From a bacterium (lineage in GTDB: Bacteria; Patescibacteriota; Patescibacteriia; 2-01-FULL-39-33): DNA of 56,340 nt. The stretch is taken from NCBI GenBank assembly GCA_029558735.1, contig JAKQDP010000063.1:1-56340 (forward strand). The letters run 5' to 3'. The position numbers and the translations under genes were made by a program. Shown in pieces: positions 50,946 to 56,340 of this stretch (positions within the stretch are counted from its first letter, which is position 1; each line of letters opens with the position of its first letter). The notes under the pieces were generated by a model. It was not told the origin of the DNA. It made no database searches and saw nothing but the letters and a program-made list of their open reading frames with translations.

Positions 50946-50976
50946 AAAAAAACGGGAGAACGCGAAGGTTCTCCCG
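50946..50976 (-). terminator. Intrinsic terminator between DUF6390-like gene and hydrogenase small subunit
   Basis: CGGGAGAAC-N6-GTTCTCCCG with T7 on minus strand. Confidence 0.85.
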
Positions 50977-50981
50977 ACAAG

Positions 50982-51725
50982 TCACGGATTGACCGCGGCT
51001 AAAGTCATTTTAGTATACTTATCCAAGTTCTGAGCCTGTTCGATACTTAAACATTCAATCGCCCAATAGTGATGGAAAGCGACGACGCTGCCGGTATCAA
51101 CCGCCGAATCATTGGGATTGAGTATTCCCCAATCAACCATTTTTTTCTCCGGCTTGCCGATTCTGACGATCCGCTTATAATCAAACAACAGCGGCTGATA
51201 CATAACTGTCAATTGTTCGCCACGCTCAATGACAATACCGGAACAAACGCGACAGCTATCCAGGCTGTTCTGGATTGATTTTGTCACCAACGAATCCAGC
51301 TCTATACCCGGTCGAGTAAAAAAATATAATACTGACAAGCTGTGGTGGGCTCGAGCTTTTTCCAGACTAATAGCCCGAAACATTAAGGCAATATGCTCGG
51401 GATTCCAGCCTTCGCGCTTAACGTCCTGTTCAATCACCCAACCCACCGCCTCTGGCGTCACTTTATCCAATAAGCCATTCCCCAACCAATATGCCTCAAC
51501 CACCCGATCATCAAAAGGATCGCTGATGCTATTGGCTCGAGCAATCAGAGTGTAATAGGGGGTGGCTACTTCGAACTGCTTCAAAATTTCCCTAATGGTT
51601 AATTCGGCAAAATCCGCTCGTCCGGTAACATAATCGAAAAGAACTTTATGGGCGTCTTTGGGTCCGCAACGCTCCAACATATTCGGCTTAATGGAATAAG
51701 CCGCCGCTCGCTTAAGTCCGTTCAT
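50982..51725 (-). CDS. Hydrogenase-locus protein of unknown function (DUF6390-like)
   Basis: PNMLERCGPKD...DDRVVEAYWLGNGLLD...AFHHYWAIECLS; start set at MNGLKRAAAYS with SD GGGGAGGAGA inside hypC; family assigned from memory. Confidence 0.6.
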   Translation of the reverse strand: MNGLKRAAAYSIKPNMLERCGPKDAHKVLFDYVTGRADFAELTIREILKQFEVATPYYTLIARANSISDPFDDRVVEAYWLGNGLLDKVTPEAVGWVIEQDVKREGWNPEHIALMFRAISLEKARAHHSLSVLYFFTRPGIELDSLVTKSIQNSLDSCRVCSGIVIERGEQLTVMYQPLLFDYKRIVRIGKPEKKMVDWGILNPNDSAVDTGSVVAFHHYWAIECLSIEQAQNLDKYTKMTLAAVNP

Positions 51726-51927
51726 TTTTTCTCTCCTCCCCAATTAAATCCAATACCGCCTGCGCCTCATTAGCCCCTATTTTATTAACAATAATTCCAT
51801 TGACTGTCAAGACCCAATCACCTTGTTTTAGATCGGGAATCAAAACGGCATTAACCTTGCGACCGTCAAACAATTCGGCCCGGTCGCCTGAAATATTTTT
51901 AATTTGGAGAGGGATGGCGAGACACAT
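51712..51927 (-). CDS. hypC: HypC/HupF-like hydrogenase maturation chaperone
   Basis: MCLAIPLQIKNISGDRAELFDGRKVNAVLIPDLKQGDWVLTVNGIIVNKI; N-terminal MCLAIP. Confidence 0.88.
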   Translation of the reverse strand: MCLAIPLQIKNISGDRAELFDGRKVNAVLIPDLKQGDWVLTVNGIIVNKIGANEAQAVLDLIGEERKNERT

Positions 51928-52025
51928 GGAGATAATTTATAACAAATTTTTAATTTTCAATTTTAAATTTAAAAATAATTTCCAATTTTAAATATATGCT
52001 TTAAGGACTTTCTAAATTTTTGACT

Positions 52026-52853
52026 TTATAGACTGTAGTAATCCTTAATATCCAGCCAGCGAAATACCGGACCATCCTTGCAAACATAAAATGGGCCGAT
52101 AGCGCAGTGCTGACAGACACCAATGCCGCAATGCATCCGTTTTTCCAAAGAGAGGATAATATTTTCGTCGCTTAATTTCTTATGCTTCAGTTCTTTGATG
52201 ACAAATCTATACATCACTGGCGGACCGACCAAAACCGCTACCGTCTGGGCGCTGATTTTTATCCGGCCAAGCAAATCCGTCACCAAGCCTCTGTCTCCCT
52301 TCCAATTAGTTGACGGTTTTTCCAAAATGACTTTTAATTCCGCCCGGCGATTCCAAGCGGCATGATTCTTTTTAAACAGCATCGTCTCTTCACTGGCACA
52401 GCCGTAAAGTATCTGTAAAGTTTTGCTTTCCAATCGTCCGGCCAGATAATCAATAATAAGCGGACGCAACGGCACAAAGCCGCAACCGCCGCCAACAAGT
52501 AAAAGCGGCTTGCCCTTAAATAAGTCAACATCAAATCCGTTACCGAATGGGCCGCGGATGTCGACGCAATCACCAGCAGATAGACTATTTAATTTATTAG
52601 TCAAAACACCAATATCCCTAATAGCCAGCTCAAAAAAAGTTTCACTATCGTTGGGCGACGAACAGATACTGATTGGGCACTCGCCCCAGCCAGGCAATCC
52701 TATTTGCACAAATTGTCCGGGCAAGAAATGAAAATTTTTCTTGATTTCCGAGTCAATAAATTCCAGCCGCAACAACTTGGTGTCAACCGACTCCTGACTA
52801 GCTGATATAATCCTGACTTTATTGGTTTGATAGATGTTGAGCATAAAAAACAC
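52026..52853 (-). CDS. hydG: Sulfhydrogenase gamma subunit / NAD(P)H diaphorase (FAD, NAD(P), [2Fe-2S])
   Basis: LLLVGGGCGFVPLRPLI; LEKRMHCGIGVCQHCAIGPFYVCKDGPVF. Confidence 0.93.
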   Translation of the reverse strand: MFFMLNIYQTNKVRIISASQESVDTKLLRLEFIDSEIKKNFHFLPGQFVQIGLPGWGECPISICSSPNDSETFFELAIRDIGVLTNKLNSLSAGDCVDIRGPFGNGFDVDLFKGKPLLLVGGGCGFVPLRPLIIDYLAGRLESKTLQILYGCASEETMLFKKNHAAWNRRAELKVILEKPSTNWKGDRGLVTDLLGRIKISAQTVAVLVGPPVMYRFVIKELKHKKLSDENIILSLEKRMHCGIGVCQHCAIGPFYVCKDGPVFRWLDIKDYYSL

Positions 52854-52933
52854 AAAATAAAAAATTGAAAAAATGAAAATGAAAAATTAAGATCTAAATT
52901 TCATACTATTGTTTTGCATTTTGAATCTGCACT

Positions 52934-53917
52934 TTAAACTTTCTTCAACACCTCCTCTATCTTTATTCCGACCGGACAAACTTTACTGCAGCGGCCACAG
53001 CCGACACAGCCGGGCATCATATATTCAAAGGGAATGCGCACGAATTTATGATAATACCAAAAAAATATTTTTTTACTGACAGTATCCAGTTCCTTGCCAC
53101 CGCCGGCAACCAAAGAAAAATCATTATAAAAACAACTACCCCATTTGCGCACCCGTTCGGGATTATCCGGGTCCACACTATCTTCCAAATCAAAACAAAA
53201 ACAAGTCGGACAATTGATGGAGCATTTACCGCAGGCAATACAAATTTTATTCAATTCATGCCAAATCCTTTTACCTTGTGAAGATTCCATTTTTTTCTTC
53301 AGAAGCAACATTTTTTTATCCGGACCTTTTTCAGAAATCGGACCGGCAAATTCAATGTGTTCGTAATCTTTGATGCCACCTTCTTCCAAAATATGCTGAC
53401 CCTTTTCTGAACCGGAATAAATTTTCATCCGACCGACGGCAAATTGGGCGATAAAAATATCAAAAATCAAATGTTCCAAAATATCTTCTTCAAAATTATG
53501 GCTGAATATTTTATATTTTTTGTAATCATTGGGCCAGCTGGAGCTGTAACCAATAATCAGGGTATTGCATCGCCTTTCTTGATAATAGACATCGCGACTA
53601 AAAACTAACTCCAATAAAGTCAACGCCTTGAGATCAACAACATTGACGCCAATAGCGGCTATTTTCGGCTGACTGGTTTTCGATTTGACTAATCGGCCGT
53701 CGCTAATGTCAAACATTTTTTCCCGTGCCGGTAAAAATAATGCCTTCCAGGTATTTGTGGGCATACGACCCGACCAATCAACATCGCCGATATCCCGGAC
53801 TTCTTTAATATTAATAACCGCACCGTCTTGTTGCGGCGCAAACAAAAAAAATTCTTCAGACAACTTATTCAAAAAAACCTGTATTTCATTGTTCATAATA
53901 AATACATTATAACACAA
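52934..53917 (-). CDS. hydB: Sulfhydrogenase beta subunit (two 4Fe-4S clusters)
   Basis: CIACGKCSINCPTCFCFDLED and CVGCGRCSKVCPVGIKIEEV. Confidence 0.9.
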   Translation of the reverse strand: MCYNVFIMNNEIQVFLNKLSEEFFLFAPQQDGAVINIKEVRDIGDVDWSGRMPTNTWKALFLPAREKMFDISDGRLVKSKTSQPKIAAIGVNVVDLKALTLLELVFSRDVYYQERRCNTLIIGYSSSWPNDYKKYKIFSHNFEEDILEHLIFDIFIAQFAVGRMKIYSGSEKGQHILEEGGIKDYEHIEFAGPISEKGPDKKMLLLKKKMESSQGKRIWHELNKICIACGKCSINCPTCFCFDLEDSVDPDNPERVRKWGSCFYNDFSLVAGGGKELDTVSKKIFFWYYHKFVRIPFEYMMPGCVGCGRCSKVCPVGIKIEEVLKKV

Positions 53918-53937
53918 AAAGATAATTGATTTAAAAA

Positions 53938-55290
53938 TTAATTATCGCGCACACGATAATCAATCGCTCCAATTACCTCTATTAAACCAAACTCCCCCGC
54001 TCGAGGGATATTGCCCCAGCGATAATTTTGGATTAAAAGCAGATTCCAAAAAATCAAAATAATAATGACTGCAGCCAACAGCCAAAAATATTTTTTAAGC
54101 CAATCCAATAAGGCGGCTAGTGGCAGAGCCAAAAATGGCAAAGTTTCAATGAAGCGTCGGCCGCCAAAGGCATCGCCGCCACCCAAATCATTGAGTGAGC
54201 TGTTTATAACCCATTGAAAAATAAAGGCAACCAAAACTACGGCCGTCCAAAATTTTGACTTGCGCCACAGCCAAACAAAACCGACCATTGTTAAAACTAT
54301 CACTGGCGACCACAATAGCAATCCCCGATCGCTGGAAAACAAAGTATACAAACCATGAAATTCCGGCCGAACAAAAGTATAGCCTTGAGGCACCAATAAA
54401 TACTGACCGTAAATAATTTTCCAAGCCGACATTTGCAGCCAAGCTATGGCACCAAGCGGCAAAGCTAATATCATTAAATCCTTAACTGCCGCTTTCCAGC
54501 GGCCGGAATTTAAAGACGGCCAAACAAAATCCTGAAAAGACACCGGCACTTGGGGTGCGCTCAATCTTCCGATTAAAGGCAAAAATAGAATAACAAACAA
54601 AGAATTTTGCCAACGAACAGCTATCAGTAAAAAAATTACCGCCATAAACACCAATTTATTGACTCTCCGCCCCTGCCAAATTTGCACCAATAAATACAGC
54701 CAAAAAGACGCCAAGAACAGTGAAGCCATGTGCGACATTGTCGGCTCAAATAACTGATAATACAGCCAGGGCGTAGCCAGCCATAGCGCCAAAACTGACA
54801 ATAGCGCCGCTCGCTCGCTGAAGAATTTTTTCAATATTCGCCAGACGACAATCAAGCCGGCAGCGCCATAAAACCAACCGGCAAAACTAACCGCCAAAAC
54901 ATAAAAATAAGAATAACCGTCAGTAATAAAAAAGTTATGCCGGATAAAATAAAAAATATTGGTCAGAATATGAGCCAAAAAAATAAATGGCAGCCACATC
55001 AGGGCCAGGCCAAATGGATAAGCATTAGGGGTCAGACCGGTGCCGGTCCGAATATTTTCTGAAGTAAACTTACGGCTAAAATAATCATCATCGGCAAAAT
55101 GCGCCAATTGGTTGGAAAAATCCAAATCATGGTCCCAAAAAACAGAATGCAGCCAGGCATAATAAAATACACCATCACCCTGAATTTTTAAAGGCGAGGG
55201 AAAATTGAGCCAAACAAAAACAGCCAAGCTGGCCAATAAGAGCAGCCACAGAAATAAAATTGATTTTCTATTATTAATCACCACTTCCAC
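53938..55290 (-). CDS. Polytopic membrane protein, GT-C/mannosyltransferase-like
   Basis: 450 aa, about 10 hydrophobic segments, early GDGVFYYAWLHSVFWDHDLDF loop. Confidence 0.65.
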   Translation of the reverse strand: MEVVINNRKSILFLWLLLLASLAVFVWLNFPSPLKIQGDGVFYYAWLHSVFWDHDLDFSNQLAHFADDDYFSRKFTSENIRTGTGLTPNAYPFGLALMWLPFIFLAHILTNIFYFIRHNFFITDGYSYFYVLAVSFAGWFYGAAGLIVVWRILKKFFSERAALLSVLALWLATPWLYYQLFEPTMSHMASLFLASFWLYLLVQIWQGRRVNKLVFMAVIFLLIAVRWQNSLFVILFLPLIGRLSAPQVPVSFQDFVWPSLNSGRWKAAVKDLMILALPLGAIAWLQMSAWKIIYGQYLLVPQGYTFVRPEFHGLYTLFSSDRGLLLWSPVIVLTMVGFVWLWRKSKFWTAVVLVAFIFQWVINSSLNDLGGGDAFGGRRFIETLPFLALPLAALLDWLKKYFWLLAAVIIILIFWNLLLIQNYRWGNIPRAGEFGLIEVIGAIDYRVRDN

Positions 55291-55305
55291 CTCCTTCCTT
55301 AAATG

Positions 55306-55356
55306 CTATTCGCTTATTCCCACCAAAGGCGGGCAAGCGCGCGAATAAGCGAATAG
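55306..55356. repeat. 14-bp perfect inverted repeat with 23-nt loop
   Basis: CTATTCGCTTATTC (55306-55319) / GAATAAGCGAATAG (55343-55356). Confidence 0.9.
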
Positions 55357-55386
55357 TAAATTATCTTAATTGGAATATTGAAAAAA

Positions 55387-55764
55387 TCATTCGCTGGCCA
55401 CGCCGGTGCAACGCCAATCAATGGCGGCTTCTTTGGTCTCCACATTGATGACACAAGCCGGAGCGCAGCCCTGATGTTCTCCCTCAATATCCAGCCAGCA
55501 AGTACCCGTACCCTCATTGCAATTACAGTCGCTTTTGATGGCGCCGACTTGAGCGCAGGCCGCCGTCTGATTGGCGATACTAACCGCCTCGCCAACACTG
55601 ATTTGCGAACCGCCCGCCGACTGGCAGATATCGGTAGCGCCGCCAAATAATTAGCTGTTTGGCTCATTAGCCGATTGGGTCTGACCGGCTTGACTGATGC
55701 AACCGGCGCAGATTGAAATCGCCGCCACTAAGCCAAACAAAGATATAAATATCTCATAAAACTT
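55387..55764 (-). pseudogene. Decayed Cys-rich lipoprotein gene
   Basis: Frame reads KKFYEIFISLFGLVAAISICAGCISQAGQTQSANEPNS*LFGGATDICQSAGGSQISVGEAVSIANQTAACAQVGAIKSDCNCNEGTGTCWLDIEGEHQGCAPACVINVETKEAAIDWRCTGVASE*; in-frame TAA at 55651-55653 and the only nearby ATG is out of frame. Confidence 0.6.
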
Positions 55765-55770
55765 TTTTTA

Positions 55771-56340
55771 TTAATTCTGCGGCCGGTCTAATTGAAGCGG
55801 CTCCACTTCACTCTCACCGCCCACCAGCCGGACCACATCCTTGTCAATTTTTTTAAATTCCTTGTAAGCGCTGTTATACATATTAACCGTCGTGCCCAAA
55901 TGTCCGCCCAGCTTCTGCATATATTCCTCATAAGAATTGAGATGCTTGTCCAACATACTGACATTTTTCAGAATCTCCTTGGTCTGCTCCTGAATCTGGA
56001 AAGCGCGCATACCATGCCACAGGGATTGTAAAGTCACATAAAAAGTGGTTGGCGAGACAATATGGACTTTTTTCTCATTGATCGCATAATCAATCAAATC
56101 GCGAGTGTTGACCTTAATCGCGCCGACCTTATTGACCAACAAATCATAAAAAATTCCTTCGGCCGGAATAAACATAAAAGCAAAATCCAAAGTACCCTTA
56201 TCCGGCCTAATATATTTGGCGGTTTCATCAATCCTTTTTCGCAAATCTTGTTTGAAAGACAATTCCAATTGTTCCTTCTGGGTCGAGTCGTTCTCTTCCA
56301 TTATGCGATTATAATTTTCCAAAGAAAATTTGGAATCAAT
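55771..56340 (-). CDS. rmuC: DNA recombination protein RmuC, C-terminal part (continues beyond window)
   Basis: KYIRPDKGTLDFAFMFIPAEGIFYDLL...VHIVSPTTFYVTLQSLWHGMRAFQIQEQTKEI; open frame through window end. Confidence 0.92.
   Translation of the reverse strand: MDSKFSLENYNRIMEENDSTQKEQLELSFKQDLRKRIDETAKYIRPDKGTLDFAFMFIPAEGIFYDLLVNKVGAIKVNTRDLIDYAINEKKVHIVSPTTFYVTLQSLWHGMRAFQIQEQTKEILKNVSMLDKHLNSYEEYMQKLGGHLGTTVNMYNSAYKEFKKIDKDVVRLVGGESEVEPLQLDRPQN

Noticed and set aside
19925-55653. Alternative genetic code explaining in-frame stops
   Set aside because: The in-frame stops are TAA, TGA is used as a normal terminator elsewhere (e.g. rseP), and the affected loci also have frameshifts, so gene decay is simpler.
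55314-55667. 117-aa minus-strand ORF and 90-aa plus-strand ORF over the Cys-rich region
   Set aside because: The lipobox/Cys-rich reading frame is far more protein-like; these are overlapping shadow frames.

Overview
This 56 kb window looks like chromosomal DNA of an uncultivated Patescibacteria/CPR-type bacterium. That placement is inferred from gene content and order, not from a marker-gene tree. Most genes are on the minus strand. Contents include: a transposase 3' end at the left edge; rodA; a MacA/MacB-like ABC exporter with two permeases; one tRNA-Glu(CTC); dnaJ, dnaK, hsp20, grpE and hrcA with a perfect CIRCE operator; gyrB; greA; mrdA-mreD-mreC-mreB; proS-rseP-frr; holB; a second mreB; a glycosyltransferase/DUF4012 cluster; tandem gpmI paralogs with eno and pgk; and a partial rmuC. 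The most distinctive part is a [NiFe]-hydrogenase locus of group 3b/sulfhydrogenase type (about 47.2-53.9 kb). It has several unusual features that can be read directly. (i) The large subunit stops exactly at the His of DPCxxCxxH, so there is no C-terminal maturation peptide. (ii) A HypA-like protein keeps the N-terminal MH(D) but has no zinc-finger cysteines. (iii) A HypC-like protein keeps Cys2 but lacks the His of the usual VHxGFA-type motif. (iv) A previously uncalled 55-aa AbrB-like gene overlaps a 93-aa unknown ORF; the pair sits between the small and large subunit genes, next to a 12-bp tandem repeat with a 14-bp palindrome. (v) A palindromic repeat-like segment lies in frame inside the large-subunit gene. 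Other observations include palindromic repeats between dnaK and dnaJ, two decayed genes, isolated single-gene transcription units with exact 17-bp-spaced promoters, and an ACP-like protein with no evident phosphopantetheine serine. Family assignments come from reading motifs without any database search.
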